Position numbers and translations under genes: made by a program
NCBI RefSeq assembly: GCF_905220565.1
Contig: NC_059419.1
Span: 1,240,001 to 1,304,000 of the forward strand
Length of the DNA stretch: 64,000 bases
Reading direction: 5' to 3'
DNA from: Melitaea cinxia
Taxonomy: Eukaryota; Arthropoda; Insecta; Lepidoptera; Nymphalidae
Shown here: positions 22,866 to 35,539 of the stretch, piece by piece
Numbering within the stretch: position 1 is the stretch's first letter
Layout of the letters: each line of letters starts with the position of its first letter
Notes under the pieces: model-generated
What the model saw: only the letters and a program-made list of their open reading frames with translations
Database searches by the model: none
Told to the model about the DNA's origin: nothing

Positions 22866-24244
22866 AGTAATAAAATCCGATTGAAATATAAACATTCCGC
22901 AATTGTAATAATAAAATAGGTACTGTCAGTAAGTGGATCGATAGGGTAAGTTACCAATAATATTGCTTTTATCTCGATTATATTTGATTGTTTGAGGACA
23001 TGTTTAATTGTCTAATAAGGTCCAATTTAATATCTCCAACTAAGCGCCGGCCCTTATTAGGGGTATGATAATCCAAAATCGGTACGATTAAGTTAGCTTT
23101 TGACAAAAATATAAGAGATAATATTTGACTCAAAATTACTCAGCTATACTTACATTAGTTTCAGAATTTAGTTATTAAGGTATATATACTTAGATATAGT
23201 TTCATTACTTTAAGAAGTTAGTTATTAAGGTTAAATAAATAAGGTTTATTATTTTTTGCATTTCAGTATTTAGTCGGTTTAATTTTTTGTTAAAAAGTTT
23301 TTATTACATAACTAGGTTGGCAAAACAAGCGTACAGCTAACCTGATGGTACGCGATGATGAACACCAGAAGCACTCAAGCGCGTTGACAATCCTATTCCC
23401 AATCCTCCCCAGGAGCTCTGGTCACCTTACTCACCAACAGGAACACAACACTGCTTGAAAGCCGTAATAGGTCGAGGGACTACCCCAGTCGGGCTACTTA
23501 ATATTTTGAACAGGAAATTTCCTGCTGTGACTTATATACAAACAAGAATTAATTTTCATAATTGCACACATAATCTAAATAATGTCAAATAAAATCGCAA
23601 ATCGCAGCCGTAAGAGACTGCTAAAAAACATAATTAAAAATTTTAATGGATTTTTTCGCGATCATGAATTTAGTAGATAAAGCTGTGACCCCAGCCGGTG
23701 AGACTGCAAAGATCAGCTAATATTACATCATAACTACTTACCAGCCGTATTGTTTTAATATAAGTACGATTATTGCATCACCCGTATAGAGAGATTGTTG
23801 TTTATTGTATATTTATTTATTTATGCATTAAAAAAAACTTAGAACTAACATTACAGTAACCCAATACGTTAGTTAAGTTGATCATAACAAATAACATTAA
23901 ATTTAACAAAAAATTTAAAAATAATCAAAAAATATAAAATAATCAATAAATATAAAATCATCAATAAATAATCAAAGTTAAAAATTCATAAAAACAAACA
24001 TTCAATAATAATAATACAAATTAGTACATTTATATTAATAAAATTAAAATCAAAGTCAATTTCAAATTTTAAATCATTATCATTATTCAAATATTAATCA
24101 TTTCAATTTAAAAATAACAACTCTAAACAGGACATAGAAGATGAGATATACCAAAAGTTACTAAGTAAAATATCATCATACTAATGTATTTACTACGAGT
24201 CACACAGATGTTTTAAAGCAGGTAAAAAACTAACCTGCTATAAA

Positions 24245-24440
24245 CATAGAAAGCCCGTAACCGAGATTGTCCACAGAATTAGCTAATTGAATTGGCAGTG
24301 AGTTGGTCACCTGTATGGAAGTAGGATCATTGGCAGTTAGAGCAAACGTGTCCTAAAGTAGAGATGATGGCTGTGCTAAAGCAAACATACGGTCTAGGAC
24401 TGCCTACCCGGGCGTCCAAAAAAAGGACATTTCTGAGTTA
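24245..24440 (+). mobile_element. Second decayed copy of the RTE LINE C-terminus
   Basis: CGAGATTGTCCACAGAATTA and the following bases align by eye with 44520-44680 (CACAGAATTAGC, TGGCAGTG, CGTGTCCT). The frame is lost. Confidence 0.6.
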
Positions 24441-25217
24441 GCCCAAATTATACTTTGTATAATAAAATTATCTTCGACATCGAAATAATTAAGATTTTAA
24501 AAATATATATAAAGTTTCATAAGGGCTTTGAGTATCGTCACCTCTTACTTTATCTGCAGAACCGCCTTGCCTCTTCATATAGATAATGTCACTTAATTAG
24601 CTAACAGTTATGTATTTAATGTATATAATTTGTTTAATTAAAGCTTTCGTTAATTAAAAATAAACTTTAACCTAAGATAGCCTGGTGGAAGGAACACGAG
24701 GAATTTCATGAAGGTCGCGTGTTCAAATCCGGTAACCGATGGCCTTCACTGGCGATAAATTTCAGTCTTATCTTTAATGTTCTTAGCCTGTCATTGTTTC
24801 AATTTCCAAATTAATTCTTGGTTTGGTTAGTAAAGTGTAACAACAATTTTTTTTAAGTCATTCTAATGATCTGAATTGATCAAAACTCTTGAAACCGACA
24901 ACCAAATTCCTACTACTGTAATCCAATATACTGAAGAAACCTGATACCTAATTAAAGGTTTCTTCTTAATATTGGAGAACGGTTGAAACTTAATTAAAGA
25001 TTTCAATTATTTATATTTTAATGAATGCTGCTGTTTTACCGATTGGAGAATAATTTCCCAACCAAATTTAGTATAAAGCTAAGAATGAAAGCCAAAACAA
25101 TAACTTGAGAACCTAAAAGATATCGTTGCATTCGCACGTCATAATGAATAAGCAACTTTTTACGACATGACCATAAATACATATAAATACCTAGATTATT
25201 CAAAAATATTGTGAATA

Positions 25218-25974
25218 ATTGTGTTTGCAGACAAACGAAAAAAAAACCGACTTCAATTACATCGACAAGTAATACAACGTAGATCGACGAAAAAATAGTC
25301 AAGTAACTACGCGTTATGAAAGATTACTCAAAAAGTAGTTATCAGATCTCGATAAAATTTATATGTGACCACATGATAAACATCAGCTTTCTATTAAATT
25401 AAAAATTATTAAAATCGGTACACCCAATAAAAAGTTATTGCGGATTTTCAAGAGTTTTCCTCGATTTCTCTGGGATCCCATCACCAAATCCTGGTTTCCT
25501 TATCATGGTACCAAACTAGGGATATCCCCTTTCCAACAAAAAAAGAATTATCAAAATCGGTACACCCAGTAAAAAGTTATTGCAGATTTTCAAGAGTTTC
25601 CCTCGATTTCTCTGGGATCCCATCATCAAATCCTGGTTTCCTTATCATGGTACTAAGCTTGGGATATCTCCTTTCCAACAAAAAAAGAATTATTAAAATC
25701 GGTACATCCAGTAGAAAGTTATGTGGTATAATACAACGTAGGTCGACGAAAAAAGCGTCAAGTAAAAACGCATTATTAGATATAGCTCGAAAAGTAGTTG
25801 TTAGATCTCAAATAAAAATGGGACCAATTGGCACACACCACCTTTCGATTAAAAGAAAATTTGTCGAAATCGCTCCACCCAGTCAAAAGTTCTGATGTAA
25901 CATACATAAAAAAAAAAAAAAAAATACAGTCGAATTGAGAACCTCCTCCTTTTTTGGAAGTCGGTTAAAAAGTG
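25218..25974 (-). mobile_element. ACCGACTTC-ended element, left arm of an inverted pair
   Basis: It runs from GTTTGCAGACAAACG to TTTTGGAAGTCGGTTAAAAA. An internal block (about 130 bp around CCTCGATTTCTCTGGGATCC) occurs twice, which explains its extra length. Confidence 0.8.
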
Positions 25975-26054
25975 TGTAGCTCCCGACTTTGTCGCGGATA
26001 GAAGCGTGAAATCTGAAGTATTCAGAGACCCTGATTTGATTCATTATCATTTTT

Positions 26055-26675
26055 TTTAACCGACTTCCAAAAAGGAGGTGGTTTTCAGTTCGACTGTATA
26101 TATATATATATAATTTTTTTTATGTATGTTACTTCAGAACTTTTGACTGGGTGGACCGAATTCGACGATTTTTTTTTAATCGAAAGGAGGTGCGTGTTAT
26201 TTGGTCCCATTTAAATTTATTTGAGACTAACAACTACTTTTCGAGTTATATCTAATAATGCGTTTGTACTTGACGCTTTTTTCGTCGACCTACGTTGTAT
26301 TATACCGTATAACTTTTTACTGGATGTACCGATTTTGATAATTCTTTTTTTGTTGGAAAGGAGATATCCCTAGTTTGGTATCATGATAAGAAAACCAGGA
26401 TCTGATGATAAGATCCCAGAGAAATCGAGGGAAACTCTCGAAAATCCGCATAACTTTTTACTAGGTATACCGATTTTGATAATTTTTAATTTAATCGAAA
26501 GCTAATGTTTATCATGTGGTGTGACCATTAAATTTTATCGAGATCTGATAACTAATTTTGAGTAATCTTTGATAACGCATAGTTACTTGACTATTTTTTC
26601 ATCGATCTACGTTGTATTACTTGTCGATGTAATTGAAGTCGGTTTTTTTTTTCGTTTGCGAGCAAATACAATTAT
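26055..26675 (+). mobile_element. ACCGACTTC-ended element, right arm of an inverted pair
   Basis: It starts TTAACCGACTTCCAAAAAGG and ends GTCGATGTAATTGAAGTCGG with TTTGCGAGCAAA. It is the reverse complement of the copy 80 bases to its left. Confidence 0.8.
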
Positions 26676-27186
26676 TAACATTCCCGCTGGTGACTATGTA
26701 CCTCAATCCCTCTTATCAACTACAAAGCCATTGTTCTGTGTTTTAATTTAACTTAAACTACTTTAACCTGTACTACTGTAACTTTAACCATAATTTTACT
26801 AACCTTTCCAACAACACTCAGGATAATAACGGAAATCTATACAAATAAATAAAATTGAAGTGTCTGTTTGTAATATTAAAATAACCGATTTTTACTAAAT
26901 TCATATGTATGATACACGGTACATATACCAAAAAATTTTTTTTATAATTTTTGTCTGTCTGTCTGTTTGTTTGTTTCGGATAATCTCTGAAACAGCTGGA
27001 CCAATTTTAACGGGACTTTCACAGGTTGATAGCTGATGTAATAAGGAGTTACTTAGGCCACTTTTATTTTAGATTATACTTTATATTACTCTTACTCGTA
27101 TTTGTCGAAATCGGCGAATGATCCATTGTATTTAAAATGCCTGCGCGCGGTTTCGCTCTCATATTCTAACTATGTAGTTCGCACGT

Positions 27187-28920
27187 TACTCAATACATTA
27201 AGTCAAGTTATTTACTAAATATAATGTCTGTGTTAAAGAGATGGAAAGAGTATTTTGAAAGTGTGTTTGAAAGAGAGGAAGTGCAGGTACAACATCCGGC
27301 ACCTTCCATTGAGAGTAGTATAAATGTCGATGAAAGTGAGATAAGCATGGATGAAATAGTGAAAGCGCTGAAAAGTATGAGATTAGGTAAGGCTGCAGGG
27401 TATGACAGGATCACCGTCGAGATGCTGAGGGCTGGACAGGGTATAGTGGCTAGCCAGCTGTACTGCCTTTTCAATTTGTGCTGGCGAAATGGGCAAGTAC
27501 CGGAAGACTGGTGCAAAGCCGTAATCGTGCCGTTGTATAAGGGAAAAGGGTCACGGCAGGACTGCATAAATTACCGCGGTATAAGCCTTCTCAGCGTCGT
27601 CGGTAAATTGTATGCGAAAGTGTTGATTGAAAGGGTTGTGAATGAAACAGATGAAAAAGTATGGGATGCACAAGCGGGATTTAGAAAGGGAATGGGATGT
27701 ACGGATCAGGTCTTTTCCTTGCGGTGCATAGCCGAAAAGTTTTTAGCAAAAAACAAAAAGGTCTATTGCGCGTTCGTGGATCTGGAAAAGGCCTATGATA
27801 GAGTGGTGAGGAATGAATTGTGGTCAGCATTGTCCGTGTACGGTGTGAGCGGCGCACTCATGCGAGCACTACAATCTCTTTATAGGGATTCTAGTGCTTG
27901 TGTGAGGATAAACGGGGCATACACTGAATGGTTTAATATCGAAAAAGGTGTTAGACAGGGATGTGTAGCGTCACCGTGGCTGTTTAACTTGTTCATGGAC
28001 AATTGCTTGACAGAGTTAAAAGAGAATGAAAGTGGGTTGAGAATGGGTGAGTTACTCGTCAAATGTCTTCTCTATGCTGATGACCAAGTACTACTTGCGT
28101 CCTCGGCCGAGGAGTTGCAGGAGATGGTAACTGCTATGAGTGGAGCTTTTATTAGAAAGGGAATGAAGATGAATGTAAAGAAGACGAAAGTGATGGTGTT
28201 TGAAAGAGATGAGGTAGTGACAGACTGTAATATCGTGATTGGAGATGAATAAATTGAACAGGTGAATGAGTTTGTGTATCTGGGTTCGAAGTTTACAAGA
28301 GATGGAAAGTGTGAGAGTGATATTGAAAGAAGAGTGAATGCAGGAAACATGGTGAACGGAGCTTTGAACTCCTTTATGAGCAGTCGGAAGGTGTCTAAAA
28401 AGGCTCGTTTGGCTGTGCATGAGGGGGTGTTGCTTCCGACACTCATGTACGGAAGTGAAAGTTGGGTATGGCAGAAGAGACATGAAAGCAGAATAAATGC
28501 AGTTGAGATGAGAGCGTTAAGAAGTATGATAGGAGTTAAACTGAGTGACAGGATGAAAAATAGTGAGATAAAGAAACGGTGTGGTCTGAAAGAAGATGTA
28601 GTGACAAAAATTGAGAAAGGTATGCTGAGATGGTTTGGTCATGTCGAGAGAATGAATGAAGAACGACTGACGAAAAAAGTGTATAAGGCGAGTGTGAGTG
28701 GAAGTGTTGGAAGGGGTAGACCTAGGCGGACATTTCAAGACCAAATCGGGGACGTCTTGAAAAAAGGCCAGGTCAAGAGTACCCTAAACCGACGAGCATG
28801 TATGAAGGGAATAATGAAAGTGGATGAAGCGAAACAAGTATGTAAGGATCGTAGCAAGTGGAAAGAAGTGGTCTCTGCCTACCCCTACGGGAAAGAGGCG
28901 TGATTATATGTATGTATATA
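27187..28920 (+). mobile_element. RTE-like LINE, 5'-truncated, reverse transcriptase with one in-frame stop
   Basis: The reverse-transcriptase frame runs 27224-28903, interrupted once by TAA at 28250-28252. The two parts are in the same frame, so one nonsense change separates them. Motifs in order are RLGKAAGYDRITVEML, VPLYKGKGSRQDCINYRGIS, GFRKGMGCTDQVF, FVDLEKAYDRV, GVRQGCVASPWLFNLFMD and LLYADDQVLLA, the catalytic YADD box. The C-terminus has LPTLMYGSESWVW, RWFGHVERM and GRGRPRRTF. The endonuclease domain is absent, and the element ends in ATATGTATGTATATA-like repeats. Clade assignment to RTE is from memory of the motif pattern. The second copy at 11080-11218 confirms the 3' end. Confidence 0.9.
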
Positions 28921-28929
28921 ATGTCTGTG

Positions 28930-29440
28930 ACCCTGTTTTTAAAGGGAGTAGCTCGTACGGGTTAAAAATTAATTCTAAGTCTCAAGTCATGATCTTGGGT
29001 AGTCCAAAACTAGTCGGTAGCATTGACTTGTCACTTGTACCATCTGTACTTTACAACGTACAATGTATTGAATTCTAAGTGACAAAGTGAAATCTAGGAA
29101 TAACATTCGATCGACATCATTCTAGGTTACTACAAAAAATTGAGGTCAGCCGAAAATTGTTTGCAGGCGTCGGTTCACTTCGTCGACAAAATGACGTTAG
29201 CGCAATCACTACTTTTACCAATCCTTGACAATGAAGATAAATATTTTCTGGATCTTAAAGAGGAGTATTAAATAAATTTAAGCTTAAAAACTCCATCTCA
29301 TTCTACCTCTTCTATTCTAATTCCTTTACAGTTAATGCTATCCGCTTGTGAAACTTTCTTCCGTTTTCAATAAGACAAGCTCCAACGCAAACTTGCCTTA
29401 AACACCGTCTTCAAAAGCATTTATAAAATTAAAAATAATT
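28930..29440 (+). pseudogene. Decayed jockey/CR1-like reverse transcriptase C-terminal fragment
   Basis: Conceptual pieces in several plus frames read YGLKINSKSQVMILGSPKLV, LGITFDRHHS, RKLFAGVGSLRR and TLAQSLLLPILDNEDKYFLD. They are followed by a piece like SFTVNAIRLWNF. Together these are the post-catalytic portion of a jockey/CR1-type RT, broken by several frameshifts and stops. It lies just after the RTE-like LINE and belongs to a different family. Confidence 0.75.
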
Positions 29441-30913
29441 AATTATTTTACTTTTATATATTTACTCGCAACCCCGCAAACATTGTTTTGCCATATATGT
29501 TATTAACCACCTTTATCCCCCCCCCCTTATAACTTCATCACTTCATCCTATTGCAGTCTACTGCTGGACCTCTTCATGTTGCTACCCGTCTTCGGTCTGT
29601 GTATTTCAAAGCCAGCAGTTGGATGGCTATCCCGCCATCGGTCGGCTTTTTAAGTTCCAAGGTTGTAGTGGAACTGTGTTATCCCGTAATCGCCTCTTAC
29701 GACACCCACGGGAAGAGAGGGGCAGGCTATATTCTTTAGCCACACAAGGACCCCAGAGGGAGGGGGGGAAGAAACCAGGATTTGATGATGAATATTTTTA
29801 TTATTAAAACTAGCTTCCCGCCCCGGCTTCGCACGGGTATTTAACAAAAATTTCCAATTCCAAATTTCAAAACACTCGACAACAGATGGCGCCACTACAT
29901 TTAATTTCCAAGTTGAAGGGTTTGAAAAGCCCTTGGATCTTTAAAAACACGCCTTTTAGGTTAAAACGGGAAGTTTCTTGTTCGAGGGGGGATAAAGGGC
30001 TATCACACAATATAAGTCCCGTTATCGTGCCGGGACTCCTTTTTAAGTTTTATCGGCACGCACATTTTATCAACTTAGTTTTATTATATATAATGATAAT
30101 GATATGTACTCAATTTGTGTAAATAATAATGTTATTTATTATTGTTTTTTTTTTTCATAATATGAGCACACTTCTAACCGCTGCTACTGTATCGTGTCCT
30201 GTGCCCAAAGGTTATCTGGGAGAAATCGCTCTTTAGTGATAAGATCGCCTTTGTACATCTTGTTCTGTATCTTTTCTATATGGATCTGTATTTTGGGGTA
30301 CAATAAAGAATAATAATAAATATCAAATCAAATCCACAAGTGAACTTCATCTGGCTATACTGCTTTTTGGCGTTTTAAAGTTTCAGCAGCCTAAATAGTT
30401 GTTCAAAAAATTGGACGGGACGGAATGACCCTCAACATTAATTAATTCAATTTTAGATCTAAGTCTCTAATTGTTCTCTTTGTAATACTTCTACCCAATA
30501 AAACGTTTTTCTTTCTTCTTTCTCTTTGTTATCTACACAAATAAATAAAATTGGAGTGTCTGTTTGTAATATTAAAATAACCTCTTTTTACTAAACGCTA
30601 CATATACCAAAATAACATTTTTTACAATTTTTGTGCCTGTCTTTCTGTTTTTTCTGAAACAGCTGGTCCAATTTCCACGAGACTTTCACTAGCAAATAGC
30701 TGTAACTCTTAAATTTCCGTAACTCTAAATATTAATATCTTATAACATACACACACGGTCGTCTGTTCCTATGGTAATATGAAATATGGTATAGTAAGCT
30801 GGTATAGTAAGGAGTAACTTAGGCTAATTTTATTTTAGAAATTTATTTATTTTATAACTCAGCGAACTGAACAATAACTTTTTTATTAAATTCCACGAAA
30901 ACAAAGTCACGGG

Positions 30914-31019
30914 AAATATATACCTTTATATTTAATACTAGCGAGTGCAAGTATTAAATATAAAGGTATATATTTGCATCATTGTTTTTACAATAGATAA
31001 AGGTTTACCTTTATCTATT
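30914..31019. repeat. Two adjacent perfect hairpins
   Basis: Arms at 30914-30939 and 30950-30975 (26 bp, loop AGCGAGTGCA) are perfectly complementary. Sixteen bases on, arms at 30992-31004 and 31007-31019 (13 bp, 2-nt loop) form a second perfect hairpin. They lie within and beside a copy of the repeat family also seen at 26838-27075. Confidence 0.95.
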
Positions 31020-31186
31020 CTATACAGTGAGGTGAAAATAATATTTATGTTGATCAACAAACACATTAAATAATTAATTAATGATAATATAAATTTAATT
31101 ATTATTTAATAGTAGTGACCCTGCTTTGTGCTCCGGGGGTTGTGGGTTCGATTCCCACCCCGAGTCTGGGTGTATTATACAGTACT

Positions 31187-31890
31187 AGCGACCCGCTCCG
31201 GCTTCGCACGGGTAGGTATAAAATATAATTATAGCCTATGTCATTCACTGAAAAAATGATTAAAATCGATCCAGTAGTTTTGATTTATTCATTACTGCCC
31301 GTGGCCCGCACGCGTTAACTTAGAGTAAAAGCCGGCCGGAATCGCCGCAAACGCTACGTACCGCGATTTTTAAATCTGTAATATCTTCGAAAATATTCAT
31401 TTAAATCATATGCTGTAAAGGGCCATATAGATCTATATTAAATAAAAAATACATTTAAGGTATTTAATTGAATAAGGATTAATGCTGTATTGGTTAAAAT
31501 CGCTTCGAAAATTAGCCATTATTTGTCGTAAAAAGTAAATGACAAAAAAATGTTATTGTGGGATATCCATAAGAGATAGGTATATACCATCGCGGAGTTT
31601 TCTGTAGACCTTTTCAATGTGTACAATACTTAGTACATTATTTTGATAAATCTCGTAGGGTTCAGCCTGCGTTTGCAATTTAAGCGAAAAAAAATAATTA
31701 TATACGACATAACATTAGAAAACTCAAAAATAACAGTATTTCTCCACTATTTAATGGATGTTATTATACATATAAACGTTCCTCTTGAATCAATCTATCT
31801 ATTAAAAAGAACCGCATCAAAATCTGTTGCGTAGTTTTAAAGATTTAAGCGTACATACATGTGCAGGGACAGAGAAAGCGACTTTGTTTT
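31187..31890. mobile_element. About 700-bp interspersed element, second copy
   Basis: It is the reverse complement of 22150-22865, with small indels. Its right end abuts an ACCGACTTC element at 31890, suggesting one inserted at the other's edge. Confidence 0.85.
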
Positions 31891-32508
31891 TAACCGACTT
31901 CCAAAAAAGGAGGAGGTTCTCAATTCGACTGTATTTTTTTTTTTTTTTTTTTTTATGTATGTTACATCAGAACTTTTGACCGGGTAGACCGATTTCGACA
32001 AATTTTGTTTTAATCGAAAGGTGGTGTGTGCCGATTGGTCCCATTTAAATTTATTTGAGATCTAACAACTACTTTTCGAGTTATATCTAATAATGCGTTT
32101 TTACTTGACGCTTTTTTCGTCGACCTACGTTGTATTATACCGCATAACTTTCTACTTGATGTACCGATTTTGCTAATTCTTTTTTTGTTGGAAAGGGGAT
32201 ATCCCTAGTTTGGTACCATGATAAGGAAACCAGGATCTGATGATGGGATCCCAGAGAAATCGAGGGAACTTCTTGAAAATCCGCAATAACTTTTTATTAG
32301 GTGTACCGATTTTAATGATTTTTAATTTAATCGAAAGCCGATGTTTATCATGTGGTCACATTTAAATTTCATCGAGATCTGATAACTACTTTTTGAGTAA
32401 TCTTTGATAATGCGTTGTTACTTGACTATTTTTTCGTCGATCTACGTTGTATTACTCGTCGATGTAATTGAAGTCGGTTTTTTTTTCGTTTGCGAGCAAA
32501 CACAATTA
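31890..32508 (+). mobile_element. ACCGACTTC-ended element
   Basis: It is a near-complete copy with a poly-T tract after GAATTCGACTGTA-type sequence. An inverted partial copy follows at 32640-32880, and another degenerate copy lies at 57403-57690. Confidence 0.8.
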
Positions 32509-32525
32509 TATACTATGTAGTGATA

Positions 32526-33190
32526 ACAGCCGACTCTCGTTAATTCAAGCCTGCGATAATTCGAACCTCTCTATAATTCAAAGTCATCACGAGTTCCCGA
32601 CAAAATCTCTTAATATATATATATATATCTTAATGTACTCGTATAATACAACGTAGGTTGACAAAAAAAGCGTCAAGTAAAAACGCATTATTAGATATAA
32701 CTCAAAAAGTAGTTGTTAGATCTCAAATAAATTTAAATGGGACCAATTGACACACACCAACTTTCGATTAAAAAAAAATTTGTCGAAATCGGTCCACACG
32801 GTCAAAAGTTCTGATGTAACATACATAAAAAAAATAGAGTCGAATTGAGAACCGCCTCCTTTTTTAAAAGTCGGTTAAAAAGAAAAAACAGAAAGCTTGT
32901 AAGTAGGTACATTTCGAGACAATGGCAAACTTGTAAATACATGTATCATCGTACACGAGTCTTTTTTTATTATGATTAGTTTGACACACCCGCACGAATT
33001 CGTTTGTTTAGTTATGTTACAGTTATTGTTACTCTTTCGTTGTATACAGATTAAAAGTTTGCGTTAGTTATGAGTCCTAAAAAGTATACATGCTTGACGA
33101 TTGCTGAAAAGAAGAAGTAAATCGAAAGAGTTGAGGGAGGTGAGAAGAAAGTTGACTTTTGTCATTGTTAAAGAATAGCAGTTATCGAAT
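32526..33190 (+). mobile_element. pogo/Tigger transposon remains, interrupted
   Basis: CGACTCTCGTTAATTCAAGC near 32530 resembles pogo/Tigger terminal sequence. From 33069 the frame reads MSPKKYTCLTIAEKKK, stop, IERVEGGEKKVDFCH, the start of a CENP-B/jerky-type helix-turn-helix with one stop. An ACCGACTTC element fragment (32640-32880) lies between. Nothing else of the transposase is seen. Confidence 0.55.
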
Positions 33191-33959
33191 TAAAAAAAAG
33201 TAGCTATACCAGTCGGCGGCTACCTATAACACAAGCATTAAGTTGCTTACTTTAGGAACAGACGACCGTGTATGTGGTGTATATATTTATAAAAAAAATG
33301 ATCCGTCAGCACTCTAATTGTTACACACACACACTTATTTATAAAGATTGATTAATGTACTGGGTGGATAGTAGATAAGTATTTTATTCTTGAATTTTTG
33401 AAAGGGTAACATTAATAAGTATTAATTAAAATCATAATTATACTATGACTAATTTACCTAAGTTAGACGCTGTTAGTTTCCTTGAAGAAGATGTCATTTT
33501 ATAACTTTGAAACTAAAAGTAGAAAATTTTATTTTTAGAAATTTTAACAGTTTATTTCAAATCAAAGGGAAAAGATGTATAAAAGCTCAGCTTCGTTGAT
33601 AGGAAACATTATATTTATGTTTTAAAGGGAAACGTTGTATTATATTGTATCTTTCAAACATAGGCCTCTTTTAGCATTAAAAAATTGAACATTTAATATC
33701 AAAACAACTTTCAATTTAATTATTACTGTATAAATTTCTTAATAATTATATTCACGAAGTTTATTCTGTAAGCTACGAAACTTAGGTATATTCAATACGT
33801 GTATTTCTTAGTTAAGACTGTCAATAATATGGAGCGACTATTTAAAACTTAATTCTGAATAAAATATCACAAAATATAATAAATACATAAATAAATAAAT
33901 AATGTTTATTAATCGGACACCAAAAGATCCAAGTGTTAGTACAAAAGAAAAAAAAATCA

Positions 33960-34640
33960 CATCGATAATATTTATTTATTTATTTATTTATTCTTAATGT
34001 ACACCAAAATACAGACACATATATAGAAAGATACAATACAAGATGTACAAAGGCGATCTTATCGCTAAATAGCGATTTCTTCCAGATAACCTTTGGGTAC
34101 TGGACACGATACAGTAGCAGCGGTTAGAAGTGTGCACAAATTAAGGAGGAAAAATCAATAATAAATAGATAAAAACTACGATATGACAGACTTACATAAT
34201 TATTAAAGAAAAAAAAAACATATAAATAAGTAAATATTTTAGTGTATACTATATAAAATACATATACACACATAAACATACATACACACATACATACATA
34301 CACATATAAAAATATATACATATATACACACACACACATAAATATATACATAAATGTACACTTAAAGTAAACTACAAATCGCGACAGTTATGACTCAATG
34401 AGCGACATATAATGCTTTTTAAGGCGTTGCTTGAAGCAAGCTTGTGTTGGAGCTTGTTTTATTGAAAGCGGAAGAGAGTTCCACAGACGGGCAGCATTAA
34501 CAGTAAATGAATTGGAGTAGAAGGAGGTAGAATGGGGAGGAATTTTCAGAAGCAAATTGGATTCAGATCTAAGGGACCGCTCATGGGAATCGCAAAGAAA
34601 CGTAAACCGTTCTTTAAGGTAATGAGGTATTTACATAACA
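33960..34640 (-). mobile_element. Jockey/CR1-like LINE 3' fragment
   Basis: On the minus strand, near 34540-34390, the frame reads NSFTVNAARLWNSLPLSIKQ then APTQACFKQRLKKHYM and stops. This is the common C-terminus of these LINEs. The 3' UTR ends with the block around 34000-34110 (the GGTTATCTGGAAGAAATCGC region) and a TTTATTTATT-type tail. A CA/TA microsatellite has expanded inside (34254-34345). Confidence 0.8.
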
Positions 34641-35539
34641 GGCTACACTTTCACGCCTATACTAAAAGAACTTGAACAATGTATAGATATATATATAGAA
34701 AAAAATATATGAAAAAGAAAAAAATATATGAAAAAGAAAAAAAGACCGTCATTGTCAGATATTACCTAGCTTTTCTAGGCAGTCTTACGACTGCTATGAA
34801 GTAGTGCCACTATTTTTAATATACGCACGTAAAGAGAGAAGAATACTTCGTCAGATACGTACATACAAAATAGGCACGAACAATTTACTAAAGAATCTAT
34901 TTTAAAAAAACCACTATCTCGTCAAATAATTCTGAAACAGCCGAGAATCTTTGTATCTTAATCATCTTTTACCTTTTGTAAAAACATTTAAGAAAGCAGC
35001 TGTAGCTCTTGTGTCTCAATCTAATTATTATTAACAATAACAACTACAATGAAAATAATAAACAAATAAAAACAGAGATTAATTAACTTAATCTTTACTA
35101 TTTATAAATCAACACGTTGGCAACAATTATCCATAGTAGTAAATAAATCAACTAAACCGTTATTAACCTAGTAATATTATTTTACTGACAGTTCTATTTA
35201 TTTATTAATTAATTATTATTGAAATAAAAACAAAAAGTAATCACTTCAACAAGAGTTCATCGTTCTAAGAGTGGTAATAAAATGAACTTGGAAAAACCTA
35301 ATAAAATAAAATATAATAATAATACGTACTATAATTGTCTGTATTATTCATCTCTAAATAAAAAACAAAATTGTCCAATGCGGCTAGAGAAGTTTTCACT
35401 TCAAAAAAACGAGTGTGCTTCAGACCACACGACTGAAGCAAAACTATCTATCATCACTAACATATCTCCCTCTCAACTTCCGTTCGCCTCGCCCGATCAC
35501 ACTTTTCGTAACGCTCTCGTCAGGCCTTCACCGTAATCG

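Noticed and set aside
27208..28744. Minus-strand frames opposite the RTE-like LINE (e.g. 28072-28483, 27208-27567)
   Set aside because: They are antisense to a convincing reverse transcriptase and have Ser/His-rich translations typical of shadow frames.
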